From: Heliobacterium mobile
Lineage (GTDB): Bacteria > Bacillota > Desulfitobacteriia > Heliobacteriales > Heliobacteriaceae
Direction of reading: 5' to 3'
DNA: 64,000 bases
Assembly (NCBI RefSeq): GCF_009720735.1
Contig: NZ_WNKU01000016.1
Coordinates: forward strand, 21,240-85,239
The translations under genes were made by a program, and so were the position numbers. Shown here one piece after another: positions 18,399-26,922 of the stretch. Under the pieces are notes generated by a model. The model was given only the letters and a program-made list of their open reading frames with translations, searched no databases and was not told the DNA's origin. Numbering within the stretch: position 1 is the first letter of the stretch; the number at the start of each line of letters is the position of its first letter.

Positions 18399-20585
18399 TT
18401 GCGGTTCAACATATTGGTAGCGGTTGCGGCGATTGTGAGTTTTCTCGTCTTGAGCCCTACGAGCCTGCTAGCCAGTGAAAGCACCAATTACAATGTGGTT
18501 TTTTGTAAAATTGATGATACAGGGAATAGCTATCAAGCAAAGATTTCTGTAGAAATTCCCATAGACATGCTGAAAAAAGACGATACGGTTCTTCTGGTAA
18601 ACCTCCCCTCTGACATCAGCATCTCACAACTCGCTTGCGATGTGCCGAAATCAGTGGACAACGCACCGAATCAGGTCGATTCGGTGGCGGTGGAGAAGGT
18701 TTCGAAAGAAGAGTATCGTATACATGTCAAGCCGAGTGGAAACACAGGCGGTAAGGGTCTATTTTATTTGGAAATCGAGAACATTCGGGTTGCTTCCAAC
18801 TACACCGGTGATGTGGATGTCGATTTTGAAAGTGATGAATCCGATGTTTTCCCGGGCGAAAGCGTGACGTTGACTACGATTAGCGACGGGAAGGTCGATC
18901 TTAAGATCGATAGTATTGCCTATTTCGGGGAACAAGGCGGCCAACTGGATACTCTTCGGATCAAAGAGTCTGAAGCCGGGGCCTTCCGGCAGGGCAGCGA
19001 ATCGCTAAAGATGAAGATACCGGAAGGATTTACTTGGATCACGACTTCGATGGACCTGCATGAGATCTGGGGTGACCTGGAACTCGGCGATGTAACGGTG
19101 ACTGATAATGGCCGGACTTTGGTCTTTCATGTGCTCCAGCAGTCGCGAAAACCAGCGTATCTTCAAGTAAAAGGATTGCGGATCGAGCCCGATGAGTCCT
19201 TGCTGAAGTTAAATGCTTGCGACATCAATGCTTCCTTAGAAGGATCATCTACTCTTGAAGAAGAGACGATCGCCTTAGCAAAGTACTCCCGCATCGCCCA
19301 ATCGGTTTCTGCGAGCAGCGCTCAGTTGCCCATCGTGGTGTCAGGCCGGGAAGACGTGAAGATTGGCACGTTTACGATTGCGGAATCGATTCCTGAGTCT
19401 TTTCTTTCTGGCCGTGCGATTGTACTCACGCTGCCGGAAAAAGCTCACTGGACCCAATATCCGGTATTAGACAGCATTTCCCGTACGAACGGTCTAGAAC
19501 TTTCACCATGGCAATGGGCTGATGATGATGAACGGTCGATCAAGGCGGTCGTAAAAGAATCTTCTTCCAGCGAGCCAGCTTCTCTCCTCTGGAAAGATGG
19601 CGAGGTTCGGTTGGATACAGGAATTTCACCGGGCGATTTGAAATTATCTATTGGCGGATCAGCGATTTCTGTTCGGCAGGAAGTGGCTGTCGCTCGGATT
19701 CAGCCGCCTGTAACGGCTCAAGTGGGAACAGTGCCTTCCGTCCAAATCGGTGCCTCTGATCAAGTGGCCGCCGACATTCAATTGGTGGAAAGCACTTTAG
19801 AAAGTGTGATGAAAGAGGATGGCAAGGACGAGATCCGCCTGTACCTTCCCTCGGGGGTAGAGTTTATGGCGATTCCAGCAGTGGCTGTGACGGAAGGGAA
19901 CTTGCCCATCGATACATCCTCGGTGATGACTGGTTATGATCAGGAGATGGGCTGCTCGTTTTTGTCTTTTCGGGTTAAGGGTGAGTCGTTGCAGCCATCG
20001 AAGATTCAGATCAGCAATATTCGGCTAAGGATCAGCCGATCTGTTCCTGAAGGGGAGATTAAGGTCCGAGTTAAGGGCAGTGCACTCGATGAGACGGCAG
20101 ACTTCGATTCCGATACGGTCGCCGAAGTCGCTATTGCCAAGGCGGTTCTCGCCAATCAAGCCGCCGGCAATAGCGGCTCTCCCCAGTCGGCGCCGGTACA
20201 GGCGGTGTTTACGGTGGGGGCGAACCATTTTAGCTGCAATGGTACCGATGTTTCTATGGATTCGGCTCCCTATATAGAGGATGAGCGCCTCTTTATCCCT
20301 GTGCGGGATATGGCCCGTGCCTTAGGGCTTCGGGATCAAGACCTGGTCTGGGACGCTGCTACAGGGCAGATAACCTTTTTTTCGGCTCAGGGAATGATTC
20401 AGTTCAAAGTTGGGAGTGTGGAGTGGTATAGAAATGGCATTCGAGCGGGGGTCATGGATGCAGCCCCGCGAATTGTCCCGCCAGGCCGGGTTACGCTGCC
20501 TGTACGAGCTATTGCCGAGATTTTTGGGGCGACGGTCGATTGGAATGCAGTTGCAAGCCAAGCGACGGTACGGCGAGTCGGATAA
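18399..20585 (+). CDS. Secreted multi-module protein with stalk domain (paralogue 3)
   Basis: A 728-residue exported protein. The start is TTG 18399, following a purine-rich GGGGGGGAG stretch; the longer frame upstream overlaps the SLAP gene and lacks a ribosome site. Signal peptide: RFNILVAVAAIVSFLVLSPT. Module A (YNVVFCKIDDTGNSYQAKI, VEIPIDMLKKDDT) is followed by three module-B-like units. The first carries RIKESEAGAFRQGSE and IPEGFTWI, the second TIAESIPESFLSGRAIV, and the third QLVESTLESVMKEDGKDEI with LPSGVEFM. The C-terminal stalk domain contains LFIPVRDMARALG and VTLPVRAIAEIFG. This is the longest of three local paralogues and shows how the family grows by adding B units. It lies in an apparent operon with SLAP protein 1. 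Confidence 0.78.
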   Translation: MRFNILVAVAAIVSFLVLSPTSLLASESTNYNVVFCKIDDTGNSYQAKISVEIPIDMLKKDDTVLLVNLPSDISISQLACDVPKSVDNAPNQVDSVAVEKVSKEEYRIHVKPSGNTGGKGLFYLEIENIRVASNYTGDVDVDFESDESDVFPGESVTLTTISDGKVDLKIDSIAYFGEQGGQLDTLRIKESEAGAFRQGSESLKMKIPEGFTWITTSMDLHEIWGDLELGDVTVTDNGRTLVFHVLQQSRKPAYLQVKGLRIEPDESLLKLNACDINASLEGSSTLEEETIALAKYSRIAQSVSASSAQLPIVVSGREDVKIGTFTIAESIPESFLSGRAIVLTLPEKAHWTQYPVLDSISRTNGLELSPWQWADDDERSIKAVVKESSSSEPASLLWKDGEVRLDTGISPGDLKLSIGGSAISVRQEVAVARIQPPVTAQVGTVPSVQIGASDQVAADIQLVESTLESVMKEDGKDEIRLYLPSGVEFMAIPAVAVTEGNLPIDTSSVMTGYDQEMGCSFLSFRVKGESLQPSKIQISNIRLRISRSVPEGEIKVRVKGSALDETADFDSDTVAEVAIAKAVLANQAAGNSGSPQSAPVQAVFTVGANHFSCNGTDVSMDSAPYIEDERLFIPVRDMARALGLRDQDLVWDAATGQITFFSAQGMIQFKVGSVEWYRNGIRAGVMDAAPRIVPPGRVTLPVRAIAEIFGATVDWNAVASQATVRRVG

Positions 20586-20720
20586 AGGCGGAAAACCAAG
20601 TGGGGCAAGGAAAATGCTACGCATAAGAAGGATTTTTTTCCTTTAAGGAGTAATATCAATAACAGACAAAGCAATTTTTTGGACAAGAATCTGGAAAAGG
20701 AATCGGGAGGAGCGGTGGAT

Positions 20721-21671
20721 ATGCAAAATAACAGGTTAGTGGGAAAAAGACTTTGGCAGAAGGCAGCTTGGTCTGGAATCGTGGCCGTTAGCATTTTAGC
20801 CGGCTCGGTGCACTGGGCTGGCCAGGCCGAGGCGAAGACGGCCGATATTGGTGCCATTGCCGGTGTGTGCCAAGATGATTCCTTGGGGTATCGCTTGGAA
20901 TTTCAAAACAAAACGAATGATCAGTCGCTGCGGGTGGAAGTCAATCCATTGGAGCCTTCTAAGCTGGTGCCGATCGATACATATTACGTGACCCATGCGC
21001 TCGACGTCCGGATGACGAACCGCAACGGGCAGGTCGTCAGCAGCCTAGCCAAGCCGATGCGGATGGCCATTAATTTCAATGAAATTGATTTCAAACGGGC
21101 CAGCAAGATGGATACGAGCCAATCGATTACGCGTTTCAGCGTGGGCTATTGGGACAGCGGTGCCCAAAAATGGCGGGTCCTGCCGACGAAAATTTACTGG
21201 AATGGCACGACCGGCGTCGCTGAGGCTGAGACGACGCTCGGTACTGGTCAATACGCATTGCTCTGGAGCTATGAGGATGCCCCCAAGCTTAGTGATGTAC
21301 CGGAAAACCATATTCGCTTGATGGTGGATTACGCGACGATTAATCCTCCGGCGGAACCGTATATTAAGGAAGGCCGGACGATGGTTCCCCTCCGGGTGAT
21401 TGCCGAGAATTTGAATACAAAAGTCAACTGGAACGGTCCTGAAGGCCGAATCGATTTGGTGAAGGATCTAAAGACGATTAAGATGTGGATCGGCAAACCG
21501 GATGTACTGAAGGATGGAGTGCCGCTGCAACTGAAAGATGCCAGCCCTTCGGTTGTTCCGGAGATCGTCGATGGTTCTACCTTTGTTCCGCTTCGCACGG
21601 TTGTCGATGCGCTGGGGGCGAAGGTGGAGTGGGATGCCAGCACCCGCACTGTAAAAATTCTCAATAACTAG
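20721..21671 (+). CDS. Secreted stalk-domain (copper amine oxidase N-terminal-like) protein
   Basis: A 316-residue exported protein. The start is ATG 20721: GGGAGGA (20705-20711) is 9 nt upstream, while the in-frame GTG 20715 and TTG 20679 are badly placed. The signal peptide ends near AGQAEA. Residues about 35-195 form a domain seen in clostridial S-layer-type proteins (FSVGYWDSGAQKWRVLPT, GTGQYALLWSYED). Residues about 205-316 are a stalk domain (MVPLRVIAENLNTKVNW, FVPLRTVVDALGAKVEW). No catalytic function is indicated. The gene lies between paralogue 3 and the TPR protein, and a long-loop hairpin follows it. Confidence 0.8.
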   Translation: MQNNRLVGKRLWQKAAWSGIVAVSILAGSVHWAGQAEAKTADIGAIAGVCQDDSLGYRLEFQNKTNDQSLRVEVNPLEPSKLVPIDTYYVTHALDVRMTNRNGQVVSSLAKPMRMAINFNEIDFKRASKMDTSQSITRFSVGYWDSGAQKWRVLPTKIYWNGTTGVAEAETTLGTGQYALLWSYEDAPKLSDVPENHIRLMVDYATINPPAEPYIKEGRTMVPLRVIAENLNTKVNWNGPEGRIDLVKDLKTIKMWIGKPDVLKDGVPLQLKDASPSVVPEIVDGSTFVPLRTVVDALGAKVEWDASTRTVKILNN

Positions 21672-21678
21672 AACATAT

Positions 21679-21741
21679 AAACCGCAGAGAAGCTGAGTGT
21701 CGACGAAGCGTTCCTTCCGAGCTTATGCATCTCTGCGGTTT
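21679..21741. terminator. Long-loop hairpin after the stalk-domain gene
   Basis: AAACCGCAGAGA (21679-21690) pairs perfectly with TCTCTGCGGTTT (21730-21741), and an inner AAGCT/AGCTT may add a second helix. It lies between two co-oriented genes. The U-tract is short, so it may act as a weak terminator or an mRNA-stability element. Confidence 0.5.
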
Positions 21742-21804
21742 GTTCGCAATTCGGCCTGTTGGACACCTGTGCAAATCACAACATGAAAAGGCAGGGAAAC
21801 ATCT

Positions 21805-24123
21805 ATGCAAAGAAAATCTTCTGGCTGGAAGCAAGCGGGTATTCTCAGTTTGACGGCAGTATTGTTACTGGGGCAGTCTGCGGGGCCTCCAATTTCTGGG
21901 GTAAGCGGGATCGCGGTGAGTGAAGCCCTGGTCACGGAAGATGATCAGAAGGCAGCACGTGGTAAACAGGCGATGGGCGATAACTTTTTTGCGCAGCAAC
22001 GTTATACAGAGGCAGAAGCATACTACCGGGCGGCGCTGGCCTTGGACGGGTCCCTCTACGACGCCGAGTTGGGGCTGGCCAAAGTCTATGTGGAGCAGAA
22101 GAAATATGATGACGCCGAAGCGCTGCTCAAGCGTATTTATCAGGAGAACCCCCGAAATCTGTCGGCGATAGAAACGTTAGCGGGGTTATATTTGAATTCC
22201 GGACGCTTGGATGAAGCCTTGGCCGAATACCGGAAGGGTTTTGCCTGGGGAGGGGGAGCCCGTTTCCAAGCTGGTGCCGCAAAGATTCTCGATTCACAAG
22301 GGCGGACTGAGGAGGCAATAGCGGCTCTTCAACAAGGGATTGCTGCTGAGCCGCAAGTCAGTGACAGTTATCAGGTGCTCGGCCAGATCTATTTGCGGCG
22401 GGGAGAATATCAACGAGCAGAAAAATTGTATCTTGACGGGATACAGTACCTTAAGAGTGATAGCAGCCTATATAAGGGGTTAAGTCAGGTATATCGTGCA
22501 CTTAATGATTACGAGAAGGCAACCTTTCAACTGACCGAGTCTCTGTCCCGTCATAATCAGGATTCAGAGGCTTATTTGATGCTCGGCGATTTATACTCGG
22601 ACCAGGGAAAGGCGGATATGGCGGAAAGCCAATACCGACAGGCTCTGCGTTGGGCTGAAGATCCGGTCGTGACGCTTGGCCAAGATCGGGTGGAGCTGGC
22701 TCCGGTGAAACGGGCGGAGTTGATTTTTAAAATCGCCCAAGCTCTATCCGGCCAGAAACAGTGGGAACTGGCGATCGAAGCTGATCAAAAGGCGCTGGAG
22801 TTCGATAAGACCCGGAGCGATATCAAAGTACATCTCGGCCAAGCTTATGCGGCTGACGGACAAGGTACGGAGGCGGAGAAGGCTTTTGCAGAAGCCTTGG
22901 CGATGGACCCGGGCCAGCCGGATGTATTGCTTGCTGCGGGCCGGTACTATTTGGGCGGGAAACGGTATGAGGCTGCCCGGCCGTTATTAAGCCAGGTAGT
23001 GCAGGCTGATGGAAGGAATGTTGAGGCGCTCATTGCGTTGGGGGACACCTATGCGGGCTCGCAGCGTTATTGGCAGGCTGAGGATTTTTACCGGCAAGCG
23101 TTAGCCTTGGCGCCAAAAAATATTGTGGCTTTAAATCGCCTCGGGGCTGTTCTTCGGGACAGCGGCCGCTATGAGGAAGGGTTACAAGTCTTTTTCCGGT
23201 TGAAGGATTTGGATACGGCTCATGCAGACGCTTATGTAGGTTTAGGCGATTGTTACTATCTGAACGGCCGGCCTGCAGAAGCTCGTTCTTATTATGAGCA
23301 AGCGTTCAGTCTCGATCAAAGCGATCCTCGTGTTCATATGGGGCTTGGTTATCTGCTGTTAGGGGAAGGCAATGAGGGGGAAGCGAAACGGAAGTTCGCC
23401 TACGCTCAGAGGTTATCGCCGTCGACCGAGTCCTTGTTGACGAAAAATAAAGCACCTCAAGGGAAAATCGAGGTGCGGCCCGATGGCGGCCCTGCGCCGC
23501 TGAAGGTTTTGCTAGATGGGGGTGTATCGACCGATCCCGATGGGACGATTGTTCAATATGACTGGTATCTGATACCGGGAGGCGGTCAAGAAATTGCTGC
23601 CGATTTTACCGCCCTTGACGGCTCTGCTCGAGCACAGCACCTGGGAACGGGAAAAACCTTGGAGTGGCTATTTCCCAGTCCCGGCCAGTACCGGCTGATC
23701 CTGATGGTGACCGATGATCAGGGGGCGCAGACGCGCGTTGTTCATCCGGTAGCGATTACCGGTGGTATCTCCCTTCGCTATAACGGACAGACGGTGACGG
23801 TGGATCCTTCTGCCGGCAAGATTCGACTGGAAAGCGGCCGGGTGTTGGTGCCTATGCGTCTAGCTTTTGAGTTGTTTGGCGCGACAGTGGACTATGATCC
23901 GGCGACAAAGCTCATCACCGGTCGTTTAGGGACGCGGGAAGTGAAACTGACGGCCGATTCGGCGACAGCTTGGGTAAATGGGCAGGAACAGTTGCTCGAT
24001 GTGCCGGCCCGGATCGACGAGGCCAGTGGGCGTACGATGATCCCGCTGCGGTTTGTGGCCGAGGCGCTAGGGGCGCAGGTAGTGTATTCGCCGGATACTC
24101 AGGTGGTCGATATCAACCGGTAA
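21805..24123 (+). CDS. Secreted TPR protein with PKD-like and stalk domains
   Basis: A 772-residue exported protein. The signal peptide covers about 1-40. Residues about 50-555 are a long TPR array (AEAYYRAALALDGSLYDAEL, AEDFYRQALALAPKNIVALN, ARSYYEQAFSLDQSDPRVHM), typically a protein-binding superhelix. Residues about 560-650 look like a PKD Ig fold (GGVSTDPDGTIVQYDW, PGQYRLILMVTDDQGAQTR). The C-terminal 120 residues are a stalk domain (RVLVPMRLAFELFGATVDY, MIPLRFVAEALGAQVVY). A TPR array outside the membrane suggests a surface scaffold. An AGGCAGGG ribosome site precedes the ATG. Confidence 0.85.
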   Translation: MQRKSSGWKQAGILSLTAVLLLGQSAGPPISGVSGIAVSEALVTEDDQKAARGKQAMGDNFFAQQRYTEAEAYYRAALALDGSLYDAELGLAKVYVEQKKYDDAEALLKRIYQENPRNLSAIETLAGLYLNSGRLDEALAEYRKGFAWGGGARFQAGAAKILDSQGRTEEAIAALQQGIAAEPQVSDSYQVLGQIYLRRGEYQRAEKLYLDGIQYLKSDSSLYKGLSQVYRALNDYEKATFQLTESLSRHNQDSEAYLMLGDLYSDQGKADMAESQYRQALRWAEDPVVTLGQDRVELAPVKRAELIFKIAQALSGQKQWELAIEADQKALEFDKTRSDIKVHLGQAYAADGQGTEAEKAFAEALAMDPGQPDVLLAAGRYYLGGKRYEAARPLLSQVVQADGRNVEALIALGDTYAGSQRYWQAEDFYRQALALAPKNIVALNRLGAVLRDSGRYEEGLQVFFRLKDLDTAHADAYVGLGDCYYLNGRPAEARSYYEQAFSLDQSDPRVHMGLGYLLLGEGNEGEAKRKFAYAQRLSPSTESLLTKNKAPQGKIEVRPDGGPAPLKVLLDGGVSTDPDGTIVQYDWYLIPGGGQEIAADFTALDGSARAQHLGTGKTLEWLFPSPGQYRLILMVTDDQGAQTRVVHPVAITGGISLRYNGQTVTVDPSAGKIRLESGRVLVPMRLAFELFGATVDYDPATKLITGRLGTREVKLTADSATAWVNGQEQLLDVPARIDEASGRTMIPLRFVAEALGAQVVYSPDTQVVDINR

Positions 24124-24204
24124 CGTTGCGGAAATAAACATGTTTTGGGCGCATGGACTTTCCCGGGGGCACACAAATTATGAAGGAGCATTGCCCCGAA
24201 TTTT

Positions 24205-24234
24205 TTGGCATTTGTACTGGTTTTTTGCTATAAT
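24205..24234 (+). promoter_or_regulatory. Sigma-A promoter for the lipoprotein-SLAP operon
   Basis: TTGGCA (24205-24210), an 18-nt spacer and a perfect TATAAT (24229-24234), about 55 nt before the lipoprotein start. Confidence 0.75.
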
Positions 24235-24289
24235 TTATGCGGATTTGTCTAGATTTTTTCTCTCGTAGGCTTAAGGAGGATGTGATGAT

Positions 24290-24823
24290 ATGGGCGAATG
24301 GCCAAGCGGACCGATGAAGTATGCATCCACATGGGGCATGGTCTTTGTCTTTTTGCTCGGCGGTAGTTTATTGGGAGGATGTAGTAAAGGGTCAGCTCCC
24401 CAGCAACAGAATGTGAAGGAAATTGGTTCTGTTGATGTGAAGCCGGCTGAAACGGATAAACTACAGGCACAAGAGGTCTACCAGGTAGGCCCTTTTGAGT
24501 TGACGATGGGAAGTTCGGACGTTAAGAATAAGAAGACCATGTTTGAGCTTCGGAATAAAACGGGAGATGCGGTGCCCAACGTGGTCTTGCGAGTGACCAG
24601 TCCCGATCAGTCTGCCCTTTTTGGGACGAAGGATCAGACGATCCAGCTTTCCGAGGATAAAAAGGTGGCAAACATCGGTAATGTAGGCCCCAAGAAAGAC
24701 CGGATTCTAGAAGTCGACAATGTGCCGAAGGATCAGTTTGAGATCTATATGGTCTACGGTAAAGATAAACAACAAGTCCGTCTCTATCCGCAGGAGTCTA
24801 ACGGGCAAGCAACTGGGAAATAG
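24290..24823 (+). CDS. Predicted lipoprotein of unknown function
   Basis: A 177-residue protein with a lipobox (SLLGGC, lipidated Cys31) after a hydrophobic stretch, so it should be anchored on the outer face of the membrane. AAGGAGG lies upstream of the ATG at good spacing. The mature part is small, charged and beta-rich (MTMGSSDVKNKKTMFELRN, VVLRVTSPDQSALFGTKD), which suggests a single Ig-like or immunoglobulin-type fold. I do not recognise the family. The gene has its own sigma-A promoter and lies 35 nt ahead of SLAP protein 2, so the two form a likely operon. Confidence 0.75.
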   Translation: MGEWPSGPMKYASTWGMVFVFLLGGSLLGGCSKGSAPQQQNVKEIGSVDVKPAETDKLQAQEVYQVGPFELTMGSSDVKNKKTMFELRNKTGDAVPNVVLRVTSPDQSALFGTKDQTIQLSEDKKVANIGNVGPKKDRILEVDNVPKDQFEIYMVYGKDKQQVRLYPQESNGQATGK

Positions 24824-24858
24824 TTGGAATCGGTATCATGGGATTGGAGGACACGATT

Positions 24859-25623
24859 TTGAAAGATACATTTGATGAAAACGATGTAACGGTCAATGAA
24901 GGGGAAACGGAAAACGCTGAGGTGAACGACAAACAGGAAGGAATTACTCTTGAGGGTTCTTTTATTCTGAACTTTAATACGTCTGTCCGGGTCGCCTTTA
25001 ATGTGCGCAATGATATGGCTCAGCCAGTGTCTTTCGGAAAGGTGCCCTTGGTGTTGCTGAATGGTCAAGGGAAGTTGTTGGGCCGGCAAATTTTTTCGTT
25101 AGACAAGCTCGGTACGCTGATGCCTGGCGAAAGTAAGCCCATGGAAGTGAGCTTCAAACGGCGGAATCTGCGGGTCACGAACATCAAACAGGATGACTGG
25201 GTAATTGCGCTGGAGGTACCGTCCGGTTTCGACCAGATTCCGAACTTTATGACCGATGAGACCTATAAACGGCTCCCGGCCGAAGAAAAGACTCGCCTGG
25301 TGCACTTGTTGCAGTCGTTGCCTCCCGTCAAGGAGACGAGTGTGAAGTTCTTCCCCTTCCGAGGTTGGGCCGATTATCAGGCTGTGCACAGCATGTTTCT
25401 CATTCGCAACGGGTTGAAACAAGATGTGAAAATCGATAAGGCTCGTTTGACCGTCTTGGACGCGAACGATCGGGACTTGGGGAGTGTTCTTTTTGAATTG
25501 GATGATTTGCTCATTCAAGCGGGCTCCGGCCGGTTGTGGACGTTCAGCATTCCGAAGTCGCAGTTGAATTTAGAAGGTGCCGATATGACCCGTTGGTCTG
25601 TTGTAGTCGGTACGCAGAGCTAG
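24859..25623 (+). CDS. SLAP-domain protein 2 (two SLAP domains, cytoplasmic)
   Basis: A 254-residue paralogue of the protein at 17515-18384, also without signal peptide. Domain 1 carries GSFILNFNTSVRVAFNVRND, PVSFGKVPLVLL and QDDWVIALEV. Domain 2 carries AVHSMFLIRNGLKQDV and MTRWSVVVG. The start is TTG 24859: TTGGAGG (24844-24850) is 8 nt upstream, while the in-frame ATG 24838 has no ribosome site. It is paired with a lipoprotein in one operon and closed by a strong terminator. As with SLAP protein 1, the link to S-layer export is known for the family in Bacillus and inferred here. Confidence 0.72.
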   Translation: MKDTFDENDVTVNEGETENAEVNDKQEGITLEGSFILNFNTSVRVAFNVRNDMAQPVSFGKVPLVLLNGQGKLLGRQIFSLDKLGTLMPGESKPMEVSFKRRNLRVTNIKQDDWVIALEVPSGFDQIPNFMTDETYKRLPAEEKTRLVHLLQSLPPVKETSVKFFPFRGWADYQAVHSMFLIRNGLKQDVKIDKARLTVLDANDRDLGSVLFELDDLLIQAGSGRLWTFSIPKSQLNLEGADMTRWSVVVGTQS

Positions 25624-25646
25624 GCCCTTTCCCGGAGGAAGAATTA

Positions 25647-25683
25647 CCCCTGCTGCGAACGTCGCGGCAGGGGGCGTTTTTTT
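25647..25683 (+). terminator. Rho-independent terminator closing the surface block
   Basis: CCCCTGCTGCGA (25647-25658) pairs with TCGCGGCAGGGG (25662-25673) with one wobble, followed by seven T. Confidence 0.92.
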
Positions 25684-25699
25684 AGTGTCCTACTGTACC

Positions 25700-25728
25700 T
25701 TGTTTTGGCGGCGAATACTCGTTATAAT
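25700..25728 (+). promoter_or_regulatory. Sigma-A promoter for the glycosyltransferase-murJ operon
   Basis: TTGTTT (25700-25705), a 17-nt spacer and TATAAT (25723-25728). It places transcription start just before the ribosome site of the gene at 25759 and rules out any earlier in-frame start. Confidence 0.8.
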
Positions 25729-25758
25729 AAAATAGATTATGGCGATGGGGGATTGTCC

Positions 25759-26898
25759 ATGTCCAGGCCTATCCGAGTGTTGCATATTATTGGCGGAGGG
25801 GAAATCGGCGGAGCCGAAATCCATATCCTGGACTTGGCGAAACACTTTTTAGCCCAAGAGGTAGATCTTTATCTCTGTTGCCTGTTTGGGGCTCCGCTGC
25901 TGCAGCGGGCACAGCAGCAAGGGATAAAAGCGGTAGCTGTCCCCATGAAATCAAAGATCGATTTGGCCAGTTATTGGAAGGTTATCCGGTTGATCCGCCA
26001 AATTGCTCCAGATATCGTGCATACTCATGGGGTGCGTGCCAATCTAATCGGACGCATTGCGGCGAAGTTGGCCGGTGTCAATTGTGTCGTAACGACGGTC
26101 CATAGTGTCTTGGAAAACGACTACCCGAATCCGCTTTCCCGTTGGTTTAATTTTTGGTCGGAAAAACTGACGGCTAGTTTAACGGAAAAGTATATTCTGG
26201 TGGCGGAATTCTTAAAGAAGAAGCTGATGGCTCAAGGGATTCCAGCTTCCAAGCTGGCTGTTATCCATAACGGTGTCGATGATAAGAAATTTTATCGTTT
26301 ATGCCAAAACAGTGCGGCTGGTACAGGGCTGCGTCAGGAATTGGAAATCGCCGATGAAGTGACGTTGGTGGGAATGGTCGGCCGCTTTCATCCGGTGAAA
26401 GGCCATAAGTATCTGATCGAGGCGGCTCGAGACATCATTAAGATTCATCAAAATGTTCGGTTTTTGTTCGTTGGGGACGGTTTTTATCGGGATGTGATCG
26501 AAGAGTCTATCCGTGAGGAAGGGTTAGATAGCTTTTTTATTTTCGCCGGTTTTCGAGAGGATATTGCCAATGTCTATTCGGCGTTAGATATTTTAGCCCT
26601 ACCCTCTTTGTCGGAAGGCTTAAGCTTAACCTTAATGGAAAGTATGCTCTGCGGGTGCCCTCCTGTGGTGACCGCAGTGGGCGGGAATCCGGAGATTATT
26701 TGTAACGGAAAAAACGGGCTGGTGGTTCCTCCTGGTGATTCCCTCGCTCTGGCGGCGGCATTGGTTCGTTTAATGGATAACCCGACTGAAGCCAAAAAGA
26801 TGGGTGAAGCGGCACGCCGGACTGTTGAGGAACGGTTTACGGCTCAACGAATGGCGGAGCGGACGTTGGTGCTGTATCGACAACTTTTAGGCCGTTAA
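25759..26898 (+). CDS. Family 4 (GT-B) glycosyltransferase
   Basis: A 379-residue cytoplasmic enzyme expected to transfer a sugar from a nucleotide-sugar donor to a lipid-linked or surface glycan. GT4 features: the N-terminal GGGEIGGAEIHILDLAK loop, ETVHTHG-like DIVHTHGVRANLIGR, VIHNGVD, VGRFHPVKGHKYLIEA, and the donor-site ALPSLSEGLSLTLMES with the conserved E-x7-E pattern. The start is ATG 25759, preceded by a GGGGGA ribosome site; earlier in-frame codons overlap the promoter. It lies 24 nt ahead of murJ. Acceptor and donor cannot be read from sequence. Confidence 0.9.
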   Translation: MSRPIRVLHIIGGGEIGGAEIHILDLAKHFLAQEVDLYLCCLFGAPLLQRAQQQGIKAVAVPMKSKIDLASYWKVIRLIRQIAPDIVHTHGVRANLIGRIAAKLAGVNCVVTTVHSVLENDYPNPLSRWFNFWSEKLTASLTEKYILVAEFLKKKLMAQGIPASKLAVIHNGVDDKKFYRLCQNSAAGTGLRQELEIADEVTLVGMVGRFHPVKGHKYLIEAARDIIKIHQNVRFLFVGDGFYRDVIEESIREEGLDSFFIFAGFREDIANVYSALDILALPSLSEGLSLTLMESMLCGCPPVVTAVGGNPEIICNGKNGLVVPPGDSLALAAALVRLMDNPTEAKKMGEAARRTVEERFTAQRMAERTLVLYRQLLGR

Positions 26899-26922
26899 AA
26901 AGGTAAAGTGAGAGAGACATAT

